Source: an uncultured Oscillospiraceae bacterium (GTDB lineage Bacteria; Bacillota; Clostridia; Oscillospirales; Ruminococcaceae). From it: DNA of 62,410 bases. The number at the start of each line of letters is the position of its first letter. Within the stretch, counting starts at the first letter, position 1. Below the pieces are notes generated by a model. It worked only from the letters and a program-made list of their open reading frames with translations. It was not told the origin of the DNA and made no database searches. Where the stretch lies: contig CATJVQ010000040.1 in assembly GCA_949743955.1 (NCBI GenBank), positions 1-62,410 of the forward strand, given 5' to 3'. This document shows, piece after piece, positions 54,518-62,289 of this stretch. A program made the translations under genes and the position numbers.

Positions 54518-55140
54518 TACTTCCGCCCTTTCAGGATCCGCAGAAGCGGCACGCATACAGCGGCGGCGAGCACGGCGGCGACGATCGCCTCAATCACGCC
54601 GTTGACGCCGATCATCCCGGCCACAAAACCGAGGAACGCCTCATACGGCATATTCTTCGCCGCAGCGTAGGCACGGCCGAAAAAGGCGTAGATGCCGAAC
54701 ATGACGAGGATGGTGTTCGTCATGGAGCCAAGGAAGCCGGAGAGCAAAAGACCGGGGATACGCAGGCGTTCGCGGTTCCTGAAGAGGCGGAATACCAGCC
54801 CGGCCACAACGCCAATGAGGATCCGCGGGACGAACGCGACGATCAGGGCGAGCGGACTGCCCATCCCGTCGGCGGCGGGGGCGAGGGGGGAGAAGACGAA
54901 CGAGAAGGGCGTGGGCGAGAGGGTGTTCGTTAAAAAGCTCGTCAGTCCGAACACACCGCCGAGGAAGGCGCCCCACCGGGGCCCGAGCAGGATGGCGCCG
55001 ATGATCACGGGGATATGGATGGTTGTGGCGCGGATAGGTCCGACCGGGAGATAGCCGAGCGGGGTCAGCGCGAGTACAATAATGAGGGCGACGAGCAGCG
55101 CTGCCTTGGTCAGATCCTTTGTTTTCTGTGATGCCTGCAT
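54517..55140 (-). CDS. ECF transporter S component (PanT-like)
   Basis: A 207-residue membrane protein with about six spans, the substrate-binding subunit of an energy-coupling-factor vitamin importer. The stretch IRATTIHIPVIIGAILLGPR and the following GAFLGGVFGLTSF resemble pantothenate-type S components. It needs EcfA/A'/T encoded elsewhere. It is coupled to the kinase-like gene. The vitamin assignment is tentative. Confidence 0.82.
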   Translation of the reverse strand: MQASQKTKDLTKAALLVALIIVLALTPLGYLPVGPIRATTIHIPVIIGAILLGPRWGAFLGGVFGLTSFLTNTLSPTPFSFVFSPLAPAADGMGSPLALIVAFVPRILIGVVAGLVFRLFRNRERLRIPGLLLSGFLGSMTNTILVMFGIYAFFGRAYAAAKNMPYEAFLGFVAGMIGVNGVIEAIVAAVLAAAVCVPLLRILKGRK

Positions 55141-55259
55141 GATGACATTCCTCCATTCGCCGCTCCAAAAAGGAAAACAGCATAGACTTGAATTTCTGTT
55201 TCGATATTATACTTTTTCACTTTAAATTGCAAGACCTTCCGCCGCCTTCGAAAAAACAT

Positions 55260-55590
55260 TTGACAAAGCGGAGAAAATGTGCTATATATAATGCAGGTAA
55301 ACTGTTGATTAAGAGGAGTAGGTCGGGAGCTTTGCCTGACAGAGAGCCGCCGGGTGGTGCGAGGCGGCAGGCGAAACCGGGCTGAATGGACTTATGAGGG
55401 CAGGACGAACAGCGTGTTTCACGCTCAGTAGCGCCTGACGGGAACTCCGCCCGTTATCCAGGGAGCATGGATGTTATGTCCGTGGAGCAAGAGGGCGTGA
55501 CGTATTGATGCGCATGTCAATTCGGGTGGTACCGCAGAAGCAAGGCTTCTGTCCCGGCGGAGTGTCGGGATGGGGCCTTTTTCATTTTAC
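55260..55590 (+). promoter_or_regulatory. Tryptophan T-box leader of trpB2
   Basis: A promoter (TTGACA 55260-55265, TATATA 55283-55288, 17 bp) is followed by a ~290-base T-box. The stem I AGTA bulge is at 55317-55320, a TGG specifier sits in GAATGGAC (55387-55389), and the T-box core GGTGGTACCGC is at 55525-55535. A terminator (TCCCG/CGGGA and T-run, about 55550-55590) ends it. Uncharged tRNA-Trp would bind and allow transcription of trpB2. Confidence 0.88.
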
Positions 55591-55610
55591 CCAAAAGGAG
55601 AGAATCAATC

Positions 55611-56972
55611 ATGAAAGTTCCGCACAGACTGTATCTCAGCGAGGAGCAGCTTCCGAAGGCGTGGTATAACCTGCGGGCAGATATGCCCGAGCAGCCGGAT
55701 CCGCTCTTAAATCCCGCCACGCACCAGCCCGCCAAGCTCGAGGAGCTCTACCCCGTCTTCTGCGAGAAGCTCGCCAAACAGGAGATGGACTCCACGACCC
55801 GCTGGTTCGATATCCCCGAGCCGGTGCAGGAGATCTACAAGATGTACCGCCCCTCGCCGCTCATTCGCGCATACAGCCTCGAGCGCGCACTGGATACTCC
55901 CGCAAAAATCTACTACAAGTTTGAGGGGAACAACACCTCCGGCAGCCATAAGCTCAATTCCGCCATCGCGCAGGCATACTACGCCAGAGAACAGGGGCTT
56001 CGGTGCCTGACCACCGAGACCGGCGCCGGCCAGTGGGGCACCGCCCTCTCCGAGGCATGCTCCTACTTCGACCTTGCCCTCACCGTGTATATGGTCAAGG
56101 TCAGCTTCCAACAGAAGCCGTACCGCAAGGCGGTCATGCAGACCTTCGGCGCGGACGTCATCCCCAGCCCGAGCGACACTACTGAAGCCGGGCGCCGCAT
56201 CCTCGCCGAGAACCCCGAGACCGGCGGAAGCCTTGGCTGCGCCATCTCCGAGGCGGTCGAGAAGGCTGTCACGAGTGAGGGCTGCCGGTATGTGCTCGGG
56301 AGTGTGCTCAATCAGGTGCTGCTGCATCAGTCCGTCATCGGGCTCGAGTGCGAGGCGGCGTTCGAGATGATTGGCGATTATCCGGATGTCATCATCGGCT
56401 GCGCGGGCGGCGGCTCGAACCTCGGCGGCCTCATCGCCCCCTTCATGCGCGACAAGATCCTCGGCAAGCACGACCCGCGCATCATCGCCGTTGAACCCGC
56501 GTCCTGCCCGTCTTTCACGCGCGGCAAATACGCCTACGATTTCTGCGACACCGGCCATGTCACCCCGCTTGCGCGCATGTATACCCTCGGCAGCGGCTTC
56601 ATGCCCAGCGCCAACCACGCCGGCGGGCTGCGGTACCACGGGATGTCCCCCATCCTCTCCAAGCTCTATCACGACGGCCGCATGGAGGCCGTGTCCTACG
56701 AGCAGACAAAGGTGTTTGAGGCCGCCGTCTACTTTGCGAAGAAGGAGACCATCCTGCCCGCGCCGGAGTCCTCTCACGCCATCCGCGCCGCGATTGACGA
56801 GGCCCTGCGCTGCAAAGAAACAGGGGAAGCGAAGACCATCCTCTTCGGCCTGACCGGCACCGGTTATTTCGACATGACCGCCTACACCGCCTTCCACGAC
56901 GGCACGATGAAAGACTACATCCCCACCGACGCCGACCTCCAGAAGGGCTTCGACGGCCTGCCGCAGATGTGA
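55611..56972 (+). CDS. trpB: TrpB2-type tryptophan synthase beta subunit
   Basis: A 453-residue PLP enzyme of the TrpB2 class. The Schiff-base lysine is in NNTSGSHKLNSA, with the PLP phosphate loop in CAGGGSNLGG and the catalytic region TETGAGQWGTA. TrpB2 proteins have a longer N-terminus than TrpB1 and often lack a TrpA partner; none is nearby. It makes tryptophan from indole and serine. The Trp T-box upstream supports this role. GGAGAG precedes ATG 55611. Confidence 0.94.
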   Translation: MKVPHRLYLSEEQLPKAWYNLRADMPEQPDPLLNPATHQPAKLEELYPVFCEKLAKQEMDSTTRWFDIPEPVQEIYKMYRPSPLIRAYSLERALDTPAKIYYKFEGNNTSGSHKLNSAIAQAYYAREQGLRCLTTETGAGQWGTALSEACSYFDLALTVYMVKVSFQQKPYRKAVMQTFGADVIPSPSDTTEAGRRILAENPETGGSLGCAISEAVEKAVTSEGCRYVLGSVLNQVLLHQSVIGLECEAAFEMIGDYPDVIIGCAGGGSNLGGLIAPFMRDKILGKHDPRIIAVEPASCPSFTRGKYAYDFCDTGHVTPLARMYTLGSGFMPSANHAGGLRYHGMSPILSKLYHDGRMEAVSYEQTKVFEAAVYFAKKETILPAPESSHAIRAAIDEALRCKETGEAKTILFGLTGTGYFDMTAYTAFHDGTMKDYIPTDADLQKGFDGLPQM

Positions 56973-57069
56973 GCGCGGGATCGGAAGAAGAACGCCTGCA
57001 TAAATCAAGACAGCGTGATAGTATATAAACAACAAGAAGCTGATTGTTTCATAAGTTCACGCAAAAGTA

Positions 57070-57110
57070 GACATCCCGGGGAGAGGCTACTCCCCGGGAT
57101 GTCATTTTAG
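57070..57110 (+). terminator. Terminator of trpB2
   Basis: A perfect 13-bp stem (57070-57082/57091-57103) is followed by ATTTTAG. The gap from 56973 shows nothing else. Confidence 0.8.
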
Positions 57111-57116
57111 GCTTAT

Positions 57117-57226
57117 CTGCCGTTGACAATTCTTAAAAATATTACCGATAAAAAGCGCCGCAGAAAACCATACATGTGGGCTTTCTGCGGCACAGTAATG
57201 GAAATATTCTTGAGAATTGTCAGCAG
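57117..57226. mobile_element. MITE-like inverted-repeat element
   Basis: A 110-bp segment is almost entirely palindromic. Outer arms start CTGC (57117-57120) and TGACAATTCTTAAAAATATT (57124-57143) and match the reverse complement of 57203-57226 with two mismatches. An inner hairpin GCCGCAGAAA/TTTCTGCGGC (57157-57192) fills the middle. There is no coding frame. The structure fits a miniature inverted-repeat element; a folded RNA or terminator is the alternative. Confidence 0.5.
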
Positions 57227-57312
57227 AACTATTTTATCATGCTTTGGGGAACTCTGCAAATTTGTGTCGTTTCATGCCGCGCCGGTTCGAGGTAAATGTA
57301 TACGATTTGCCC

Positions 57313-57341
57313 TTGCATTCTGTGCATTTTTCGGTTATACT
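57313..57341 (+). promoter_or_regulatory. Promoter of the DUF1292 gene
   Basis: TTGCAT (57313-57318) and TATACT (57336-57341) are 17 bp apart. Confidence 0.7.
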
Positions 57342-57375
57342 AAGGTTATACTAATGATGAAGGCGGGTGCGCGCA

Positions 57376-57705
57376 GTGGCGGATATTCCGGAAAATGAAG
57401 AGATGGATCTCTCCACCGATTTTATGACCTTGGTGGACGACGACGGTGATGAGCACATGTTCGAGGTGCTGGACGCCATCGAAACGGAAACCGGCCGGTA
57501 TCTGGCGCTGGTCCCGCATTATGAGGATGCGCAGACCGCTCTGGAAAACGATACGGAGCTCGTTATCATGAAGGTCTTTACCGACAATGAGGGCGAATAC
57601 CTCGAGGCGATTGAGGAGGAAGCGGAGTTTAACGCCATATCCTCCATTTTCACTGAACGCCTGGGCGAGGATTACGATATCATCTACCCTGAGGACGAAG
57701 AGTAA
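57376..57705 (+). CDS. DUF1292 family protein (YrzB-like)
   Basis: A 109-residue acidic protein. The DUF1292 core FMTLVDDDGDEHMFEVLDAIE leads into YLALVPHYED and ends in a Glu/Asp tail. In Firmicutes this family usually sits near yrrK and alaS; its function is unknown. GTG 57376 is chosen since AAGGCGGG lies eight bases upstream; GTG 57367 would overlap that site. 6S RNA follows directly. Confidence 0.87.
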   Translation: MADIPENEEMDLSTDFMTLVDDDGDEHMFEVLDAIETETGRYLALVPHYEDAQTALENDTELVIMKVFTDNEGEYLEAIEEEAEFNAISSIFTERLGEDYDIIYPEDEE

Positions 57706-57726
57706 TCCTCTGCAAAAAAGAAAAAA

Positions 57727-57927
57727 TCCCTGCTTTGTGCGGCAGACAGGCAGTTATTTAATCCAACACTTTTTGATTTGGGAGCTTTTTCTCGGCCGGC
57801 GGATTGCAGACCTCCCGTTCTGTACCTTGTATGGAATGGATGAAGGGAGCGTGAAAACGGCCGGAGGGCACCCACCTGTTTTCGAACGGGTTTCATTAAG
57901 GCCTGTCACCGGCAAAGCGGGGTTTTT
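57727..57927 (+). ncRNA. ssrS: 6S RNA
   Basis: About 200 bases between DUF1292 and tcdA fold as a long closed rod. The 5' CCCTGCTTTG and GACAGGC (57745-57751) pair with the 3' GCCTGTC (57901-57907) and CAAAGCGGGG, ending in TTTTTGTTTTTT. The 3' half has the GGGCACCCACCTG stretch with a following short hairpin that I recall as typical of 6S RNA in several phyla. 6S binds sigma-A RNA polymerase in slow growth. Its own promoter is not obvious, so it may be processed from the DUF1292 transcript. Confidence 0.7.
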
Positions 57928-57973
57928 GTTTTTTGTCCCTGCTTTTATTTTTTGCAAGGAAGGGGCGCGAACC

Positions 57974-58699
57974 ATGCAGATACCGCTTTGGCTGTCCCGC
58001 TCGCGGGGCGTGATAGGGGAGGACGGACTGCGCCTTCTCGCCGGCGCGCGGGTGGCGCTGCTGGGGCTGGGGGGTGTCGGCGGATCGTGCGCGGAGGCAC
58101 TGTGCCGCGCAGGTATCGGGACACTGCTGCTCTGTGATAGCGACAAGGTGGAGGAGACCAACCTCAACCGGCAGGCCGCCGCCGCGCGCTCGACACTCGG
58201 GGAGAAAAAGACATCCGTCATGGCCAGGCGCCTGCGGGACATCAACCCCGATATTGTGCTGAAGCTCGAGGAACGCTTCTATCTGCCGGAGGAATCCGGC
58301 TTTTTATATGATTTTTCGCCCGACCTCGTGCTCGACGCCATTGACACCGTGACAGCGAAGATCCACCTCGCCGAGGAGTGTACGCACCGGGGCATCCCGC
58401 TCGTGAGCTGTTTGGGGACGGGGAACCGCCTGCATCCCGAGCTGCTTAAAGCGGGCGATCTCGCTGAGACCTCCGGCTGCCCGCTCGCGCGTGTTCTGCG
58501 CCGGGAGCTGCGGAAGAGAGGGATCGGCCATCTGCATGTGGTGTACTCCACGGAGGAGCCCATCCATGCCCACGCTCCGGACCCCGCGCCCGCCGGACGG
58601 CATCCGCCGGGCAGCAGTCCCTTTGTCCCGCCCGCCGCAGGATGCCTGCTCGCCGCCGAGGGCGTGCGGCTGCTTCTCGAATCAAAGACACATACATAA
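57974..58699 (+). CDS. tcdA: TcdA-type tRNA threonylcarbamoyladenosine dehydratase (E1-like)
   Basis: A 241-residue ThiF/E1-fold enzyme. The ATP-binding GLGGVGGSCAEALCRAG (about 31-47) and DSDKVEETNLNRQ are intact, followed by DAIDTVTAKIHL. CsdL/TcdA members cyclise t6A37 of tRNA to ct6A. ATG 57974 follows AAGGAAGGGG; the longer frame runs through the 6S region. A strong terminator ends it. Confidence 0.9.
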   Translation: MQIPLWLSRSRGVIGEDGLRLLAGARVALLGLGGVGGSCAEALCRAGIGTLLLCDSDKVEETNLNRQAAAARSTLGEKKTSVMARRLRDINPDIVLKLEERFYLPEESGFLYDFSPDLVLDAIDTVTAKIHLAEECTHRGIPLVSCLGTGNRLHPELLKAGDLAETSGCPLARVLRRELRKRGIGHLHVVYSTEEPIHAHAPDPAPAGRHPPGSSPFVPPAAGCLLAAEGVRLLLESKTHT

Positions 58700-58746
58700 A
58701 AAACGCCGCGCTTCGGAACACTAGATCCGAAGCGCGGCGTTTTTTT
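58698..58746 (+). terminator. Terminator of tcdA
   Basis: A perfect 20-bp stem (58698-58717/58727-58746) includes the A- and T-runs. Confidence 0.9.
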
Positions 58747-58781
58747 GCGCTTGATTTCAGTCGGCGGAAGGGGAAGATTCA

Positions 58782-59132
58782 GTGAAAAAAATCCTGAGCG
58801 CACTGGCGGGGGCGCTGGCAGGCTTTCTCAACGGGCTCTTCGGTTCGGGCGGCGGGCTGGCGGCAGTCCCCCTTCTCAAGGCGCTGGGGGCCGATGACCG
58901 TAAAGCGCACGCGACTTCCCTTCTGGTCATCGCGGTGCTCTCGCTCTTTTCCATCGGGATGTATCTGCGCGGGGGCGGCGTGCGGCTGTCGGACGCGGCC
59001 GCCTATCTGCCGGGCGGGGTGATCGGCGCGGCGGCGGGGGCGCTACTCCTGCGCCGCCTCCCGCTGCGGTGGCTGCGCCTGATCTTTTCCGGTGTGGTGC
59101 TGTTTTCGGCCTGGCGGCTCTGGAACCGGTAA
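58782..59132 (+). CDS. TSUP (TauE/SafE) family half-transporter 1
   Basis: A 116-residue membrane protein with four predicted spans. The TSUP signature lies in LNGLFGSGGGLAAVPLLKAL and AHATSLLVIAVLSLFS. Normal TSUP proteins have eight spans in about 250 residues, so this is half size. It starts at GTG 58782 after GGAAGGGG. The second half-size protein begins 11 bp later, and the two probably pair. The substrate (sulfite, sulfonate or other) is unknown. Confidence 0.87.
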   Translation: MKKILSALAGALAGFLNGLFGSGGGLAAVPLLKALGADDRKAHATSLLVIAVLSLFSIGMYLRGGGVRLSDAAAYLPGGVIGAAAGALLLRRLPLRWLRLIFSGVVLFSAWRLWNR

Positions 59133-59143
59133 GGGGGGATATC

Positions 59144-59515
59144 ATGGACACATGGATACAGGCTTTCCTGCCCGCCTTTTTCGGGGCGGCGCTCTCCGCG
59201 CTCGGGATGGGCGGAGGCGGTGTCCTGCTCATCTACCTGACAGCTTTTCAGGGAATGGAGCAGTTCATGGCGCAGGGCGTCAACCTGATTTTTTTCCTCC
59301 CCATCGCGGCGGTATCGCTGGCACTGCACATCCGCGGAAAACTCGTGGACTGGCGGCTGGGGCTGCTGCTTATTCCCGCAGGGATCGCCGGGGTGTTTCT
59401 CGGCGCGTCGCTCGCCGGGAAGCTGCCGGACGAACTCCTGCGCAGGCTCTTCGCCGGGCTGCTCGCCGCCATTGGGCTGCGCGAACTGTGGGGGGCGTTC
59501 CGACCCCAAAAGTGA
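59144..59515 (+). CDS. TSUP (TauE/SafE) family half-transporter 2
   Basis: A 123-residue membrane protein with four spans and its own TSUP motif LSALGMGGGGVLLIYLTAF (about 18-36). ATG 59144 follows AAGGGGGG. Each half has its own start, stop and ribosome site, so this is a natural two-gene form rather than a frameshift. It likely forms a dimer with the gene upstream. Confidence 0.87.
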   Translation: MDTWIQAFLPAFFGAALSALGMGGGGVLLIYLTAFQGMEQFMAQGVNLIFFLPIAAVSLALHIRGKLVDWRLGLLLIPAGIAGVFLGASLAGKLPDELLRRLFAGLLAAIGLRELWGAFRPQK

Positions 59516-59596
59516 AAAAACCTTCCCGGGCGCCGAATGCCTGTATAATCCCCCCCGGGCGGGATCAAACTACCAACGGAGGTGCTAACTGTAGTC

Positions 59597-60439
59597 ATGA
59601 GCAATCTAAACAATTCCAAGCTGGGCAAGTTTCTCTCTTCCAAAGGCTTTTACATCGCACTGGCGGCCTGTGTGGTGGGGGCCGGAGCGGCGGCGTGGGT
59701 CGCCGTGGACACGACGATGAATTCCCTCTCGGAGGCGCCGGATCCACAGGCCGAAAAAAAAATCGAGGACGTCGTCTCCCGCGCAGAGATCCCCTCGCAG
59801 AGCGCGGCGGACTGGGGCTTCTCCTCCGGGAGCAGCGCCAAGCAGACCGAAACCAAGGTCGAGGATGTCAAAAAAGAGACAAAGAAGGAACCGGCGGAGA
59901 AAACCCCCGTGTCCTCTTCCTCATCCGAGGCATCGAAGCCGTCTGCCTTTTCGGAATCTGCCGCAGAGGTATTCAAAAAATCCGACAAACCGCAGGGCTC
60001 GTCCGAGCCGTCCGCGGCGCAGCAGCCCTTGGCGTACAGCTTGCCGATTCTTTCCGAGCTGTTTAACCCCTACTCCAATGGGGAGCTTGTCAAGAACAAG
60101 ACCCTCGGCGACTGGCGCACACACGATGGCATCGATCTGAAGGCCGAGAAGGGAACCGACGTCATGGCCTGCGCCGACGGCCGCGTCTCCCGCATCTACG
60201 ACGACGCGCTCTGGGGGACGTGCCTGGAAATCGAGCATGCCGGCGGGCTGACCTCCGTCTACTGCGGGCTGGAGAAGGGTTCCGTCTCCTGCAAGGAGGG
60301 GGACGAGGTGAAGGTGAAGGACATTGTCGGGCAGGTGGATAAGGTCCCGTGTGAAATCAGCCTCGAAAACCACCTGCACTTCGGCCTTAAGCAGGACGGG
60401 AAATGGGTGGATCCGGTCTCGGCGATGGGGCTGGCGTAA
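59597..60439 (+). CDS. M23 family metallopeptidase, SpoIIQ-like
   Basis: A 280-residue membrane-anchored protein. One membrane span (about 19-40) leads to a Ser/Glu/Lys-rich linker and a C-terminal LytM/M23 domain. The zinc ligands HDGID (H and D) and HLHFG are present, so activity is possible. Size and layout match SpoIIQ, which connects mother cell and forespore during engulfment. ATG 59597 is used though GGAGG is 14 bases away; GTG 59582 overlaps that site. TATAAT near 59552 may be a -10. Confidence 0.85.
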   Translation: MSNLNNSKLGKFLSSKGFYIALAACVVGAGAAAWVAVDTTMNSLSEAPDPQAEKKIEDVVSRAEIPSQSAADWGFSSGSSAKQTETKVEDVKKETKKEPAEKTPVSSSSSEASKPSAFSESAAEVFKKSDKPQGSSEPSAAQQPLAYSLPILSELFNPYSNGELVKNKTLGDWRTHDGIDLKAEKGTDVMACADGRVSRIYDDALWGTCLEIEHAGGLTSVYCGLEKGSVSCKEGDEVKVKDIVGQVDKVPCEISLENHLHFGLKQDGKWVDPVSAMGLA

Positions 60440-60578
60440 TCGCTGTATAGAGCGCCATCTGGTCGCCTATAACGTCGAAGAGGGCCGACAGAGCCAGGAT
60501 GTCCTCCTCGCTCCGGCCCTCGCACAGCCCGATAGCGATCGCTGTCGCCGCAAGCATGATGGCCTGCCGCTCATCCAA
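60387..60578 (-). CDS. Small DUF6774-like protein
   Basis: A 63-residue frame on the minus strand starting at TTG 60578, seven bases after AGGAGG. It reads MDERQAIMLAATAIAIGLCE then a helical SEEDILALSALFDVIGDQM, a pattern I recall from small DUF6774 proteins of unknown role. Its last 53 bases overlap the 3' end of the SpoIIQ-like gene. That overlap and the short length make it less certain. Confidence 0.55.
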   Translation of the reverse strand: MDERQAIMLAATAIAIGLCEGRSEEDILALSALFDVIGDQMALYTAITPAPSPRPDPPISRPA

Positions 60579-60655
60579 GGCGCCCCCTCCTCTCCCCCCA
60601 GTCTATTCACCGCACAGATTTTGTGGTACAATGGGGGAAAGGAGGGGGTTGTTTT

Positions 60656-61438
60656 ATGGTTGAAGTGAAGGGCGCGCCCCTGCGGGATCTGTTCGCCGGC
60701 AGCGAGGAGACGCTGGTGTGGTCGTGCCTGGAGGGCTGCATGGGCCGCGCCTGGGCCGACAATGCGCTTCATCCCGCCACGGGCCGCATCATCACGGGGG
60801 ATTTCTGTTTCTTCGCCGGGAAGCCGGATGCCCGCTTTGTCTCTCCCCTGCCCATGGACAAAACACAGGCCGTGCTTGTCCCACCGGACAAAGGGTGGGC
60901 CGAGCTCATCGAGTGCGGGTACCCGGGAGAGATCCGGCGCATCACGCGGTACGCGACGCAGAAGGATCCATCCGTGTTCGACCGGGATCGGCTGCATACA
61001 CTGGCGCGGGGACTGCCGGAGGGGTACCGCCTTGCCCGCCTGACGCGGGAGCTCTGCGAGGATTTAAGCGGACAGCGCTGGTCGGAGAGCCTCTGCGCCC
61101 ACTTCGACGGCCCCGGCGATTTCCTCTGCCGCGGCCGCGGTTGGGCGGCGCTGTGGGAGGGCGAACCCGTCTGCGGCGCGTCGTCGTACACCGTGTACCA
61201 GGAGGGGATCGAAATCGAGATTGACACGAGGAAGGATCACCGCCGCCGGGGGCTGGCGTCCGCCTGCGCCGCACGGCTCATCCTTGAGTGCCTGGACTGC
61301 GGGCTCTATCCGAGCTGGGACGCGGCCAACCCCGCCTCACTCGCGCTGGCACAGAAGCTCGGCTACCGCCCCGCCGCCCCCTATCCCGCCTATATATTCG
61401 TCCCCCGGGAGGAGCGGGTGGACACTTCCCCCGCATAA
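60656..61438 (+). CDS. GNAT family N-acetyltransferase (ZmaR-like)
   Basis: A 260-residue acetyltransferase. The C-terminal GNAT domain has the acetyl-CoA loop HRRRGLASACAARLIL and a following WDAANPASLALAQKLGY. The N-terminal ~120 residues match the extended form seen in zwittermicin-resistance-type GNAT proteins. The substrate is unknown. ATG 60656 follows AAAGGAGG. TACAAT at about 60628 may be its -10. A terminator follows. Confidence 0.88.
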   Translation: MVEVKGAPLRDLFAGSEETLVWSCLEGCMGRAWADNALHPATGRIITGDFCFFAGKPDARFVSPLPMDKTQAVLVPPDKGWAELIECGYPGEIRRITRYATQKDPSVFDRDRLHTLARGLPEGYRLARLTRELCEDLSGQRWSESLCAHFDGPGDFLCRGRGWAALWEGEPVCGASSYTVYQEGIEIEIDTRKDHRRRGLASACAARLILECLDCGLYPSWDAANPASLALAQKLGYRPAAPYPAYIFVPREERVDTSPA

Positions 61439-61441
61439 GCC

Positions 61442-61480
61442 AAAGCCGGACAGCCTTACAAAAAGGCGTCCGGCTTTTAT
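61442..61480 (+). terminator. Terminator of the GNAT gene
   Basis: AAAGCCGGAC/GTCCGGCTTT with an inner AGCCTT/AAGGC pairing, followed by a T-rich end, lies just after the stop. Confidence 0.85.
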
Positions 61481-61546
61481 TCGATATGGCAAAACTATAA
61501 TCGGTACAAAATATCTGCCCGCCGGCTTAAACCTACGGGCAGTGAG

Positions 61547-61735
61547 TTATACTGTAACGTGTAAATCGTCGGATGTTTTTGTCTCTTCTTTTTCAGGCGG
61601 TTCCCATAACATGTAAAATCCTTCTGGTTTTCTAAAATTACAGCAATAATTAGATAGCTTATATTCTAAATTGCAGCCTATTTTGTAAACCTCTAACGCT
61701 TTTTCTATAATTTGAGATTCATTGGTTGTATGCCA
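61547..61735 (-). pseudogene. Gene relic (C-terminal fragment)
   Basis: The minus strand is open for 62 codons ending at TAA 61547, with sensible composition (a helical stretch SQIIEKALEVYKIGC, then FYMLWEPPEKEE) but no start codon until an internal ATG. The region is much AT-richer than the rest. It looks like the tail of a lost gene; no family recognised. Confidence 0.35.
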
Positions 61736-61770
61736 TCATAATAGACCGATGATATGGTGAGATTGCATTT

Positions 61771-62042
61771 GTGCTTGCACTTACGCTTAAAGAAAGTAAT
61801 ATTTTGGAACAAGGAGTGGCTTATATCCCCCTGCCTAAAAGCAAGCTGTCGAGGCTTTGTGTCGCCGTCATATCAACCATTATGGCGAAGCTGATTGGAA
61901 TAGGCTCGCTTTGGAGCTTGATACCTTTTATTGTGGCAGGAAGCATTCCCCTCATATTAATTTGGCACTTCATAGGCAACAGACACTGGGGACATACATA
62001 CACCGCGAAGATTATTGCATTGGCAGCAGCGGCCGCCGATAA
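61771..62042 (+). pseudogene. Frameshifted gene remnant
   Basis: The plus-strand frame from GTG 61771 reads LKESNILEQGVAYIPLPKSK to SRLC, then loses character. The frame beginning at 61857 continues naturally as CRRHINHYGEADWNRLAL to a stop at 62042. The join at 61858-61862 (TGTGTCGCC) looks like a two-base GT duplication. The joined product would be about 90 residues with CRRHINHYG and LHRQQTLGTY motifs. I cannot name the family; phage or mobile-element origin is possible. Confidence 0.4.
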
Positions 62043-62121
62043 ATTTGATGTATTAAAATCTGACTGTGATTCACTAAGGATTAGATTGACACCGGAGATA
62101 AATTGCATTAGAATGGGAGTG

Positions 62122-62215
62122 ACAACATAACGGGGGAGCTTGTGTGACAGGCTGAGAGGAAGGCAGACCTTCGACCCTTACACCTGATGCGGATAATGCC
62201 GCCGGAGGAAGTTGT
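62122..62215 (+). promoter_or_regulatory. TPP (thiamine pyrophosphate) riboswitch
   Basis: The THI element is complete. P1 pairs ACAAC with GTTGT; CGGGGGAGC is followed by GGCTGAGAGG and the sensor arm CGACCCTTACACCTGA, then TGCGGATAATGCCGC and GGAGGAAG. All core motifs of the aptamer are present. A terminator follows, so TPP should repress a thiamine gene beyond the window. Confidence 0.92.
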
Positions 62216-62232
62216 AGGAAACGCTACTTTTT

Positions 62233-62269
62233 CAGGGGGCATCCGTATTCGGATGTCCCCTGTTTTTTG
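62233..62269 (+). terminator. Terminator after the TPP riboswitch
   Basis: A 12-bp stem (62233-62244/62251-62262, one G-U) is followed by six T. This is the likely expression platform of the TPP aptamer. Confidence 0.85.
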
Positions 62270-62289
62270 TTGCGCTTTTGTTGGAAAGG

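Noticed and set aside
61821-62108. A 95-codon minus-strand gene in the AT-rich region
   Set aside because: It lies opposite the frameshifted plus-strand remnant, whose joined frames read as a more natural protein; it has no ribosome site.
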